The position numbers and the translations under genes were made by a program. Below, piece after piece: positions 1 through 10,900 of a DNA stretch of 64,000 nt. This DNA is from Melanocharis versteri (taxonomy: Eukaryota > Chordata > Aves > Passeriformes > Melanocharitidae): contig VZTG01007871.1 of the NCBI GenBank assembly GCA_013397845.1, forward strand, positions 502,984 through 566,983. Direction: 5' to 3'. Each line of letters starts with the position of its first letter. The stretch's first letter is position 1. Under the pieces are notes generated by a model. It saw only the letters and a program-made list of their open reading frames with translations. It had not been told where the DNA came from and made no database searches.

Positions 1-540
1 GGTCTTTTTTTGGTTTCATTTTATTTTCCTTTTCATTTATCGTCGTTTCAAATAAATTGGTACAAAACGCCTCTCCCATGTGCTCCCTGCAGGCGTCGGG
101 GAGCGGGCAGGGAGGGGGCTGGTCACAGTGGGGCTTCCCTGCTGGCCAGGGTCCGTCCGGGTGCTGGTGCCCAGAGCCCGCATCCTCCTCCGATTGGAGG
201 ACAAGGAGCAGAGGAAGGAGGATCCCTTGCCATGGAGGCAAGGGAGAAACGCGATCCTTACGCAGCTGAGCTCGGCTGAGCTCCTTGAGCAGCGGGGCGA
301 GGGTACCCCCAGCGGACACCTGCAGCACAGACCCCCGCCCCAGTCGGCATCGACTCTCCGCAGCACCTGGGTTGGACAGGGATAGCTCCCAGGGCACACC
401 CCTAGCCGCCTCTCTGGCCCGGAGCGCCCCCCGTCCCCTGAGCCGAGTCCCTGCAGGCAGGAGCGGCAGCGGGGGGAGCGCCGAAGCCCCCCCGGCGCTG
501 TCTATTTATAGCGCACCCGGCGAGGTTGCGTAAATCCCGA
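1..540 (-). other. Possible short transcription unit at the left edge
   Basis: No known protein is recognised here. On the minus strand a TATAAATAG element (502-510) is followed about 480 bases downstream by an AATAAA poly(A) signal (20-25). A transcript of roughly 450 bases could therefore start near 475 and end near the window edge. The largest minus-strand reading frame (37-399, 120 codons) is rich in Ser, Arg, Pro and Cys and resembles no family I know, so it may not be coding. The stretch is GC-rich with many CpG. It could equally be the last part of a gene lying to the left, or a non-coding RNA. The existence of a transcript is inference; only the two signals are seen. Confidence 0.3.
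502..511. promoter_or_regulatory. Palindromic TATA / MEF2-type element
   Basis: The ten-base sequence CTATTTATAG is its own reverse complement except at its centre. It fits the MEF2 consensus YTAWWWWTAR and reads as TATAAATAG on the minus strand. It sits in a CpG-rich stretch, which suggests a core promoter. Direction and target gene are not known. Confidence 0.4.
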
Positions 541-3500
541 GAGGGATCTGGGCCATCTTATTTTGCCTGCTGCGGGAGGGAGCACAGGGCGACGGATGAG
601 CTCCGGCTCATCACCCTCCGTGCCCCGGGGACCCGGGGCTGCAGGAGAGGGAGGGGACAAGAACCGGCAGCCCAGTTCCCTGCAGCAGGGACGGGAAGCG
701 GGGCACAGAGGGCAGGAGGAGGTGGAGGTGCGCGGTACCTCCCAGGCCGGCTGTGGGTAAGCCCCTGGCAGCGTTGCCATCACCCCAACTCTCAGCCCTA
801 CACCAGGGCCCTGCCCCAATGTCTACGCCAGCCGGGGAGAGTTTCAGGCAGTAGCATTGCCCGAGAACTGCTCCAGCCCTGGCAAGCTGCTGTGCTGGAG
901 CATCAACATGCTCCCTGTGCCTGGGGAACACAGCATGGATCAGGACCATACCCAACATCCCCCAGGAGGAGGTGACAGGAACACCAGCCAGTGGTGCCTA
1001 GGGACTGCCACACCAGGCGATGGCAGGGCCTTCCAGCACTCCTGCGAAAGGAACAGCCCCTTCCTCCAGTGCCCCAGCCAGGCCTGGGGCAGCTGCTTTA
1101 TCCCTTTGTCACTTGGAGAACAAGCAGGGAGAAGGGAAGCAAGTTTTACTCCCTGAAGAAAGGTCCTTTTGCTACATCCAGCAAGAGAAGCCAGCCATGC
1201 CTTGGAAGAGACCAGCACTGGTCTGCTCCAGGAGGCTGCAGCCTCCCTCCAGATCTGTATTTAGAAAAAGCAGTCACAATCCTGCTGTCCCACACCAAGC
1301 CTGGGAGAGATATGCTGCATTCCAGCACTGACCTGCAGTTGTGTCCTTAGTCAATAGCTGACAATGCAGGTTTGGGAGGGTCAGAGGGGATGCCCTCACC
1401 AAGGGCTGGGACACAGGGCTGCAGGCAAAGGGGTCACTCCGCTCCCTAAGAGGGGATGTCAAACCAACCCCATCTCAGGGCACAGCTCTCCTTGGCACTC
1501 ATCTGTAAGGCAAACTCTGTAACCACCTCTCCAGGTAGACCAGCAGGCGCATTCCTGTGGGCAGATAAGAGCAGAGGGAAGGCAGTGACCCTCCAGCTGC
1601 CCAGCATAGGAAAGGCAGCAAGGTGACACACTGTGCCAATCCAGCTGGAGCTATCTTACCTCACAGGCTGAGCCTGCTAGGAGCCGTGATACTGGAGCAT
1701 CCCTGAGTGAGCTCACTTGGGTACTGCCAACCATGAGGGCCAGGCTCTGGAGAGACACCCAAGCCTTGGGGACTACCAAGAGCCAAGGACTCATGAAACT
1801 GCCAGAGCTGAGGGATACACCTGGCAGACACTCTGTTGCACGTGTTGAGATGCACAGCAGCTTTCAGCTCCCAGTCTGTGCTCATCTCATCTTCAGGTAC
1901 CCAAGAGGCAAGGGAAGAATCCTGCAGCCTCCCAGCCCTCTCCTTAAGGGAAGCATAGACCAGGAGACACCCTTCCAGGCTCGCTTGACCTCTGGGGAAG
2001 GTTCTACTCAGCCAAGTCCTTCACATTTTATGAGCTCAGCTGCTCTGGTGCCATGAAGCATTCAGAAGAGCCAGGACCAGTAACACCCCTCCAGAAAGCA
2101 CAAGACCCATCTCTGAAGCTGCAGGCTTGACAGTGACCACATTTATTCCAGCTTTATAATAAAGACCAAGACTCCCAAATCTCCTGGTCACAACGATGTT
2201 CAGCTGTGAAGTTCATGAGGTGATTGATAAAGGCCAAGCACTTCAGCAATGCTTGCTGTGACAGACAGGATTTCCTTTGGTCTGGCTTGCAACATCCCAG
2301 TTTTCACATGCCAGCAGAGGAAGTTCAGAACCCAACTGGAGCTCAGTGTCGAGGGCACTACGTGTGCCACCAGCACCCAGTCATAGCACCCTCACCACTC
2401 CACCAGCCTCAGCAGAGCCACACAACATCCAGGGTGGCTGCAAGCTCCTGGTCAGCATTGCACCCACGCTTGTTGCTGCCCTGTGCTGGCAGCATAGTTG
2501 GCAGGGCAGCAGGTGACACTGCCCTACAGGGACCAGTCCAGCACCCCCAGCCCGGACCCACTACTCTGACAGCCCTGCACAGACCAACCAGCACCCAACC
2601 CTAACACCACTGGGAGTTGTCCAAGCTTCCCACAACCCTTCCTCCCTAAAACCCAAGCAGGGTGCAATGCTGGTTTGTAGAGTAGCCTCCAGGACAGCCA
2701 TCTGGGAATGTCCAACAAAGGAGAGGGTGTGAGAGTAACAAACAGCCTTGCATCTCCAAGTTCCTTCCTTCCCTTCAGGATCAGCTTTTCTCATCTCTGC
2801 CTACTTGCCTGCAAGGTCACCCAAAGGCTCCTGGAGCAGCCCATGGGGCACATTCAGCACTGGGAGAGGGTCCTGGGTCCAGCCTCACTCCTCCTCCACT
2901 GCACCAAGCCAGGAGCAGCTGAAGCTTCCTGGCAACCAGGCAATGTGGCATTCCCATAGCAGGGAAAAGAGCCAGGCAACAGTATTATCTGCTCCCATGG
3001 CAGGAAAAGACTCTCTGAGTGAAGGGCAAACACAGTCTAGCAGCGGTCCTGTCAGGTGTTTTACTAGTCCTTCCCCTTGGAGAACACAGAGCCCAGACAC
3101 CAGAGAGCCTGCCAGATTCTGTGGGTTTGGTGAGGTGACAAGACACAGCACATTTAAGAGCATTCAACAGGGAACCAGTTTAATCAGATATCAGGTTTGC
3201 ACCACTCTTTTCAGAATCACAAGTTCTGCATTTTTCTAAGAAATACAAAGTACTCTCAGGTTTACAGAATGCTGGTTTTGGAGAAAACAAGACGGAGAGA
3301 ACAAAACACTAGGATACAGACACAATGACCACCACACTGGGCAGCAGAAAGGAAACTGCTCATCCCCACCTCGGTGATGGTAACGGTCCCTTTGCAGGAG
3401 GGCAGAGATCCCCAGGGGGTCTGTGCTGCTGCAGTGGGGCTGTGCCCGGCTGTCCCCACCCACCGAGGTCAGGATACCTCAGTGGAACAGTGGGACACCT

Positions 3501-3990
3501 CCACACCCCCATCAGCACCACACCAATGAACACACTGCTCCCACATGCCAGAATGAAAAACCCCTGCACAAAGCCAGCTGACAAGCATCCACATTCATCT
3601 ACTCTAGATAACACTAAACTCAGAGCCAGGGTAAGTTACTTCATGCACAAGATTAACAGCTGATTCAATAGGTTAAACACATGCCACTTACAGCACATAA
3701 ATAGAAGATGCTCTTTTTTACTTAAAAAACATGTGATGAAGGTCTGGGTCTGATTGCCTTGACACTGCTGCATGCACACAACTATCGGCCTCACAGAAGC
3801 GGCTGCACTGGGCAGCAGGAAAGCTGTCTCTGCATCAGCTATTCCAGGGGTCATGGGACAGTTATCCTGCCCCCATGTTTGACATTAGCCACACAGCCAG
3901 GAAATAAATATGGCAGTACCCAGGAGTGGGCTTTAATACAAACTCTAGTGGTTTTCAAAAGAAATATTAATCCATAAAGGGTTACAGTTA
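541..3990. other. Intergenic stretch with no recognised gene
   Basis: About 3.4 kb between the left-edge signals and the 3' end of the H2A variant gene. The first 200 bases are CpG-rich and include a small perfect hairpin (GATGAGC at 595-601 against GCTCATC at 606-612). Reading frames of 60-160 codons occur on both strands, but none has a recognisable domain or a codon pattern like the neighbouring genes. A plus-strand AATAAA (2158-2163) and a minus-strand AATAAA (2142-2147) lie side by side near 2150. They suggest that a plus-strand transcript and a minus-strand transcript, perhaps an extended H2A 3'UTR, end there. I see no tRNA, no repeat family and no pseudogene. Confidence 0.5.
2142..2163. 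terminator. Convergent poly(A) signals
   Basis: AATAAA is present on the minus strand at 2142-2147 (TTTATT on plus) and on the plus strand at 2158-2163, only ten bases apart. This arrangement is usual where two transcripts converge. Neither transcript is otherwise proven. The minus-strand one could be a long 3'UTR of the H2A gene. Confidence 0.3.
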
Positions 3991-4007
3991 ACAGATATCA
4001 TCATCAC

Positions 4008-4013
4008 TTTATT
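4008..4013 (-). terminator. Poly(A) signal, H2A variant gene
   Basis: TTTATT on plus, so AATAAA on the coding strand, 983 bases downstream of the H2A stop codon. No histone 3' stem-loop (GGYYCTTTTCAGRGCC type) was found in the 150 bases after the stop. The mRNA is therefore probably polyadenylated, as for replication-independent variants. Confidence 0.5.
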
Positions 4014-4995
4014 TCTCAGAGCCAGAAATAGTGCTGAACAAACAAACAACAACAAAAAAGAGACACAGTATGTAATTTCCAGAAGTGCAACCAGGGTACA
4101 GGGTAGCTCTCAGCCAGACGAAGGGCTTCTGCAGCTGGGAGAGGAGGGGAGCCATGCCAGAAGATGGCAGCTCCCACTCCCGGTGGAAGCCTGACCTTGC
4201 GACGCTCTCCGAGGGGATTTGTCACCGCAGCCTCCACCCCACCCCACTACCAAGACCCACGGCATGTGGGAACACAAGTACCCCAGCACCCACCGAGCCA
4301 CGGAGCTGCAAGGAGGTGACTTTACAGGGAAGTACTCAAAAATAGAGACCTTAAAATAAATAGGACCAAAGCTTCTTTACAGTATGCAATGCACTAGTTT
4401 TACTATGAACAAAACTAACAGCCACTTCTTGCCAATGGAGAAACTTTTCCTCCTCTTCATATTTTCCAGCCCCCTGCCCTCACAGCTGCAGTGCGGTTGG
4501 GATAGCATTGCTGAGGATGGAGGCGGGGGCACAGCAGCAGCGAGTACACCCCAGGCCAAGCAGGGCCAGCTAGGGGGGCCTGCACAGTCTCAGGGCTGGT
4601 GGAGGGGAGAGGCAGCTGGGGATGCCTGTGTACATCCCTATGCCAGCTACAACAATCCTCAGCAACTACCAGCAGCTCTACACAGTGACCTAACCACATG
4701 GCTCCAGATGTCACCACTGCCAACAGCTGTGATCCAGCTGCCTCCTCCAAAACCACTTCTTCCAGAGGGAAGAGAGGCAGAGGAGGTGGCACAAGCAGGG
4801 CCTGACCTCACCCATGCTTGCCCAGCACCCTGCCGCAGCCCAGGCCAGGGGGGCTAGTGAAGGGCTGGTGGGGTGCTGCCAGGGCTCACCACCTAGCCCG
4901 GGCTGAGGGGCAGGACGGGGAACCCCAGCCCCATAGGGAGGAGAGGTGAGGCAGTAGTGAGAAAGGAGCTGAGGGCAGGGGGACGGGGGCAGCGC

Positions 4996-5376
4996 TCACT
5001 TCTTGGAGCTCTGCGTCTTCTTGGGCAGCAGCACGGCCTGGATGTTGGGCAGGACGCCGCCCTGGGCGATGGTCACGCCGCCCAGCAGCTTGTTGAGCTC
5101 CTCGTCGTTGCGGATGGCGAGCTGCAGGTGCCGCGGGATGATGCGCGTCTTCTTGTTGTCGCGAGCCGCGTTGCCCGCGAGCTCCAGGATCTCAGCCGAT
5201 AGGTACTCCAGCACGGCCGCCAGGTACACCGGCGCCCCAGCGCCCACCCGCTCCGCGTAGTTACCCTTCCGCAGCAGCCGATGCACCCGGCCCACGGGGA
5301 ACTGCAGCCCGGCCCGCGACGAGCGAGACTTGGCCTTGGCCCGCGCCTTTCCGCCGGACTTCCCCCGGCCCGACAT
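4996..5376 (-). CDS. Histone H2A variant, H2A.X-like core without an SQ tail
   Basis: A core histone that pairs with H2B in the nucleosome. The intronless frame gives 126 residues starting MSGRGKSGGKARAKAK. The histone fold is intact, with the AGLQFPVGRVHRLLRKG start, acidic-patch residues in the RNDEELNKL segment, and the paired lysines (LLPKK) where Lys119 ubiquitination occurs. The core reads LLGGVTIAQGG, which is the H2A.X form, where H2A.J has LLGKVT. The tail ends KKTQSSKK, so the H2A.X SQ(E/D)-aromatic phosphorylation motif is missing, although one TQ dipeptide remains. A Thr-to-Ser change gives EYLSAEILEL. The gene stands alone, next to HMCES, where human has the linker histone H1-10. 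The ATG was chosen because it gives the universal MSGRGK start. H2A.J is the main alternative name. The family call is certain; the subtype is not. Confidence 0.93.
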   Translation of the reverse strand: MSGRGKSGGKARAKAKSRSSRAGLQFPVGRVHRLLRKGNYAERVGAGAPVYLAAVLEYLSAEILELAGNAARDNKKTRIIPRHLQLAIRNDEELNKLLGGVTIAQGGVLPNIQAVLLPKKTQSSKK

Positions 5377-5484
5377 GGCCGGCAGGCAGCGGCCCCTCGC
5401 CCCCGCCTCTCAAGCAGCGCCGTGCACAGAAGATCCCGGCGCCTGCGGGGAGACAAACGCCGTTACACCGCGCGGGGGCCGCGG

Positions 5485-5504
5485 GGGCCGCGGGGGCCGA
5501 GGCN
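5485..5504. repeat. GC-rich tandem repeat with an assembly gap base
   Basis: Three near-identical units of about nine bases (GGGGGCCGC type) lie in the H2A upstream region and end beside the single N at 5504. The N probably marks a base that could not be called in this GC-rich tract. Confidence 0.6.
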
Positions 5505-5525
5505 TGGTCATCGTGCCGATCCCTG

Positions 5526-5533
5526 ATTTGCAT
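5526..5533 (-). promoter_or_regulatory. Octamer motif upstream of the H2A gene
   Basis: ATTTGCAT on plus (ATGCAAAT on minus), 150 bases upstream of the H2A start codon. The octamer, bound by OCT1/POU2F1, is a well-known element of H2B and of shared H2A/H2B promoters. I see no TATA box between it and the ATG and no H2B gene on the other side. Its use here is inference. Confidence 0.5.
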
Positions 5534-6980
5534 AGGGCTCGCAGCGCCCCGGCTCTGCCGCGGGCCAGCGCCTAGGGCGGGCAGCGACGCGGCTCTACCT
5601 GCGCTCCGGCCGGTCCCGGCTACCGCCGGTGCTCCCTGCACCCTCATAGCTGCTTCGTGGCTGCGTCGGGGCCGAGAATGTGGGGAGGGGGGTGGGCCCG
5701 AGCCCCCGTGGGTGTCCCGGCCGCGCTGTGCCCGTTTGCCTTGCCCAAACCTATGGCCCCGTCTGCGGCCAGGGGGATGTCTCTCCCGGAAGGATGCCAA
5801 ATTCTGCGGGCGAGCGTGATGCTACGGGGAAAAGAACCCCCGACAGGGAGGGCAACCCGCAGCGAGCGCTACCCTCCCTAGTCTCCTCACGTATCAAAGG
5901 GAAAAGTTTCTCCCAAATCAGTTTCTGCGGAAAGGCCAGGTTGATTGTGGTCATCTCCGCACCAGCTTAGAGGAACTGCCTCAAGCAGTCTTGGGCGAGC
6001 AGCCAGACTCCAGTTTAAAGGTGATGTAGCTCAGCAATAACATCTCCTCATTAAATACTCAGCGTAGGGTTTTTTGGTTTTGGGGGGTTTTTTTGGCGCT
6101 GCTGCTGCTGGTGCTCACAGTCTGGAGGGAGATAACTTGTACCCTGTGCCTTTGCATCGCCCCTGCGTCCCCAGGGGAAGGATTATGTTCTCCAGAGCGG
6201 GGAAAGTTGAGCATCCCCCCGCTCATGCTCAACATCTTCACTCCCTGCACAGCAACTGGAGACCTGAAATGAATTTAAGATGAGCTGGTGACCTTTAGAA
6301 AAGCCTCATCGGCAGTTAGCACTGACTAGAGTGGGGCAGCTGAGCAGCTAATCCCGGAACAGCGATGGGCAGGCAGGGAGACAAACCTCCCGTTGTGGCT
6401 CCTGCAAGGACAGGCATCAAGGTGACAGTGCCAGCAGTCGAAAATCGATTCTGCCAGGAGCTGCTAATACAATGATTCTCTTGCCTCAAGTCATGGTGAC
6501 CACAATGAGGAGCCAGCTAGCAACAGGCTTTCTGGATAAAAATCCTAATCCCACCCCAGCTTCCCATAAGCCACGAAACCTGGGCTCAGCTGCCTCTGTA
6601 GCATGCGAGGGATTCAGAGGCAGATTTCACTCAAAGAGCACTTGGATCTCCCCAGGTGTCCATCCTGTGACTCCTGCCCTGGCTCTGCTGTCCCTCCCCA
6701 GGGACAAGACTCAGCTACAGCCACCATTGCAGTTCCCCAGGGCCAGATGACTCTAGAGGAGCCCCAGAATCAATCCCCAGGGAATATTTACCACTGGCAA
6801 ATGGAAATGCTCCACCAACATGGCCTTGCTGGTACCCTCAGAGCTCCGCAGTGGGTAGGTGGTTTGCTCCTCAGCAGATGGAGAGGAGGTACAAGATCTG
6901 CCTGCAAAACAGGAGCGCTGAGGCTACAGTGGGCAAGAGGGACACAGACGCACATGGACAAGGGCACAGCGCAGCCAGCC
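5534..6980. other. Intergenic stretch between the HMCES 3' end and the H2A promoter
   Basis: The part next to H2A (to about 5900) is CpG-rich and probably belongs to its promoter island. From 6068 to 6095 there is a T- and G-rich simple tract followed by four CTG units. No coding sequence, RNA gene or mobile element is recognised. A GATGTAGCTCAGC string near 6022 resembles a tRNA A box, but nothing downstream supports a tRNA. Confidence 0.5.
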
Positions 6981-6992
6981 AGTGAAGCCCAT

Positions 6993-6998
6993 TTTATT
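6993..6998 (-). terminator. HMCES: Poly(A) signal, HMCES
   Basis: TTTATT on plus, AATAAA on the coding strand, about 0.9 kb after the HMCES stop codon. It is the first clean AATAAA I find downstream of the stop at 7906, so the 3'UTR is likely 7905 to about 6975. Confidence 0.55.
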
Positions 6999-7905
6999 GT
7001 TTCCAACACAAAGGAAGTACTGATTTCTAGCAAGGATTTCACCATGCAAGGCTTTTGGTCTGTAACATCTGGCTCTGTCTACAAAATCCCTGACCTCAAA
7101 AACAATGGCCCTATGCTGCTCTGTAATGGCACTTTGGTTATCTGGGCTTTAATGACTGACCTTTTTGAATAAGGCAGAGTGCATCCCTCCCCAGATCAAG
7201 GAAATCCTCTCTAAGTCTTCAAATCCCATTAACAAAATGATTGTACAAACAACATGACAGACACGCTATTGCACACTGCTGCAGGAAAACCAAAGCGAAG
7301 TCCAGTTCCTCCCAGGCGCCACTTGAACATCTCCCTGTTTAGGAGGCATGGATGCACAAAACAGTGCTGGTGCAGAGCAAGGTGGATCTGGCAGATCTTC
7401 CCAGCCTGGGGTTTCCTCATAATATTTACTGCTTGTTCCTCAGTACTGCAGCCATCTTTTGAGGGCCAGAGTATTGGATAGGAATTTGTACAGAATCAGT
7501 GTGGAATTAAGCGGAAAAGAGGTATCAGTTTAACACCAAAAAAAGGGAAGAGAAAACTAAGCAGAAAGAGACATGAACTATGAACACCATCGGGAGGCAG
7601 AAGCTATTCCTCCCTAGAAGGTTGAGATGCTTCTCAGGGCTTCATCTTTGCTTGGCATGACTAGCAGGCAGGGAGGCCAACAGGTTATATCCACTCCTTT
7701 CCGCACAAGACAAAGCCAAAATATTTACAGACAAACATCAACCTTTAACAAAACACAGAGAGACAACAACCTAGAGCAGCAGATCAACACCTGAGAGGCT
7801 TGGACAATCTCAATACCAGTCTGAAAAGCCTTCCAAAAATACCATTTCTCACTCTGCTTAGGAAAATCAGGGGTAAAAGGGATGGCCAGCCATCCCAGCT
7901 GGTGC

Positions 7906-10900
7906 CTAAGCCTTGTGTTTCTTTACAGCTGGCTGCCCCTGCTTCCCCAGCCACTGCTGCAGGACATCTGTGCTGGTTTTCTTGGGCGAAGGGCTGTGGA
8001 TGAACTGACTTGTCCACTTAAGTAAACAGTTTTCTTTCTTCTGGGGAGAGACCTCTTGGGAGCTTTTCAACCAGCCCAGCATCACTTTATTGCTTGGGGT
8101 GGCTTTGACCTCCTGGATAGACAAAAGACAGTGTGAGAGAAGTCAGAAGAACAGTGAGAGCAGGGCAGCCAGCCGGCTGCAAGAGCTGGTCCAGAGTGGG
8201 ATGTGGAGGCTGTAGCGATGGCCCTGCCTGCAATCAGGCACATCTGTGGGAGGTTCCCCAGACTGCTGGGAACAGGCTTGTTCCAAGACCCATTTCACAT
8301 GGAATTTGCCTTATTTGGCAGGAAAATCCTGGCATGGGCTGACAGTTTTATTTCTGGAAGCAGAGGGAAGGGAATCTGTCCAGGGCTCAGCACTCCAGCA
8401 TCAAGCACGGGCATGCTCTGCAGACATTACCTACTACCACTCCTCCTGCAGCCTGGCAGCTCCGACCCAGCTCAGGGACATCACTGGGGCTGAGCTCCCC
8501 CCTGCCAAGCCCCCACCAGCACCCACCTTCTTGACTCCCAGCTCAATGGGTGCAACACACTCGGGTGTGTTGTTGCGGATGTTGTTGACAAAGGTGGACA
8601 CTGGGTGGAAAACAATATTCTCCGTGGGCTGGATGAGTTTAACAGCTTCTTGGGTTGGCACTTCAGCAAAGTCCAGCCATTTCCTGATGGCTTCATCCCC
8701 ATCCAGGATGGCTGGCATCCTAAGGGATAAGACAGTTGGAGCCAAAGCTCAGCAGCAATATGTCACAGTGTGGTGGCAAAAGCCAGGCTTGTAAGCTAGG
8801 AAGGAGCTGGCATCTTGGGGGAAACAGGGAAAATTGAAGCAGCAGAAAGCTCTTCTGCAAGACAGAGTGCACATTCACTTCACCCAGGTAGCTGATTTGC
8901 TGGAAGAGGCAGAGGGGTTGACTGCCAGGCCCTGGTCAGGCAGAGAGACCAATTCCAGAAAGCGATCCATTTCCAACTGCCACCCACAGAGCACAAAGAT
9001 CACCATCTTTGTGGATCACCCACCATTTATGGAAAGGGCATGAGCTGGTGACCCGAAATGAGTCAGTAATGTTGTAGCACTTTCCTCTGAGAACAGGAGG
9101 AGGAGGCTGCACTCCATGCCAGCGTGCTGCCAGACCGGCGTCTAAAGGTGCGGTACCATCATCCCCCTCCACCCTGCAACCCCCTTGCCTGCTCTCACTT
9201 GCCTGTGATGGATGAAGCTCAGATCCTTGGAGGCATCCACGGTGATGATGGTGTAAGTGTACATCATTTCTCCTCCTGCTGGTGGCTCCCAGCAGTCGAA
9301 AATCCCAGCCATAGTGAGCAACCTCCATCCTTTCCATTCTTCGTCTCCCTCCGTCTCCTTGTCCTGCAGGAGAGAGGCCCCATCATCCTGGTCAGTGCTG
9401 GCCCATGGACAGCCAAAGCAGCACAAATTCGCCAGTGCTGAGACAGGACAGTGACTCAGATCTGGGTCACGAACAGAACTAATCTGAGGCTTTCCAGGAG
9501 TCTTTCTACTGATTTGAGGTAACTCCAGGAGAGGTACCAGGACCTTCATCTTCCCACAGGCAAGCCAGTGCTCTCCTCCCCTTCTGAACATCCCAGCCAC
9601 TGGTTCAGCCAAATGAAAGAGGTAGTGAAACTCCCAGCCCAGTCCCCTGTGAGCCACATTGCCCACCCATGCAAATATCCAGCACGTGGGGAGCAATGAC
9701 TGAGACGGGCAGGGACGCTGCGTCACCTTTTACAGCCCGGAGACCGCTGCAGTGGGGACCGCCAGCCACAGAGGGCTGCCAGTGCCGAGCCCAGCATAGA
9801 ACACAGCCCTACTGAGAAACAGATTACCAGAGATGGGCACACCAGGAAGGAAGTGAGCTTTTCCCCAGGCAGCTGGTGGGAGCAGGGGCCCAGAGCTGGC
9901 AAGTGTTCAGACACAGCAAATGACTCCGTACCATGGCGTCCTTGGTTTGGGGGAAGTAAATGAAATATGGTTGTTTGCCTCCACTCTGCTGCTGCCACTC
10001 GTAGAAGCCATCTGCCAGGACCACACAGCGCTTGCCCTTGCGGAGAGCACCCTGCAGAGAGACAGGACAAGTGAGCAGTGAACAGCAGCCTCGGGCAGCC
10101 TGCAATGGTGGAAGGGCTCCTGCAACCACCCAGCTCTCTCGCTCCCTCCCAAGGCTTTCCTAAATTCCCCCTGGGATGCACAAATGCCACCACTAGTACT
10201 ATGATGAGCTTTACCAGTAACTGCCTTTTCAATTCTTCTGTTTTAGTGAAACCACCAGCTTTGCAGTACAGGGACTTGCTCCCCTGTGCAACGGCAAGTG
10301 GTGACCAGTACTTGCCCGGCAGATGTTTCAGCCCTGGCTCGGCCAACCACAAGATTTCTTCAAGCAGGACACAAAGGTGGCAGCAGCTCACCTGGTAGGA
10401 GGACTTGCTCAGCATGGTATCACTGCGGCAGTTGGAGGTGTTGAACTGCAGTTTGGAGGGGTTGTCCTGTTTGAACCAGGAGGGCACCAGGCCCCAGCGC
10501 ATGTCCATGAGGACCCGCTCGGAGGAGTCAGCATCCTTTCAAATGAACAGAGAAACACCTCAGGTCAGAGCAACATCACAGAGACCACAAGCATCCCCAC
10601 AGTTTGAGAGAGGTGCTTTGGGAAGTCCTATTGAAGTGGATTTGCCCCCTAAAAAAGGGGATCTGGCCGGCTACCTCTGCCAAGAGACAAGCTGGGGCTT
10701 GCTGCCCCTCCCTCACAAGCCATGCAGAAATAGCCACTAACTATAACCCTCCACATATTCTTAATAGCCTTCATGTAAGAATTAATCTTCAGTAGAAAGC
10801 ACATGAATATTTTGCAGGAATAAATAACTGTCTCCATGAGGCTCACCCTACTCTCTGGAAGAATTAACACAGCTTCTTTTTAGTGGAAATGGCTGGAGAC

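Noticed and set aside
6018..6060. tRNA-like A box (GATGTAGCTCAGC)
   Set aside because: No B box, no anticodon stem and no cloverleaf pairing follow. The sequence turns AT-rich instead.
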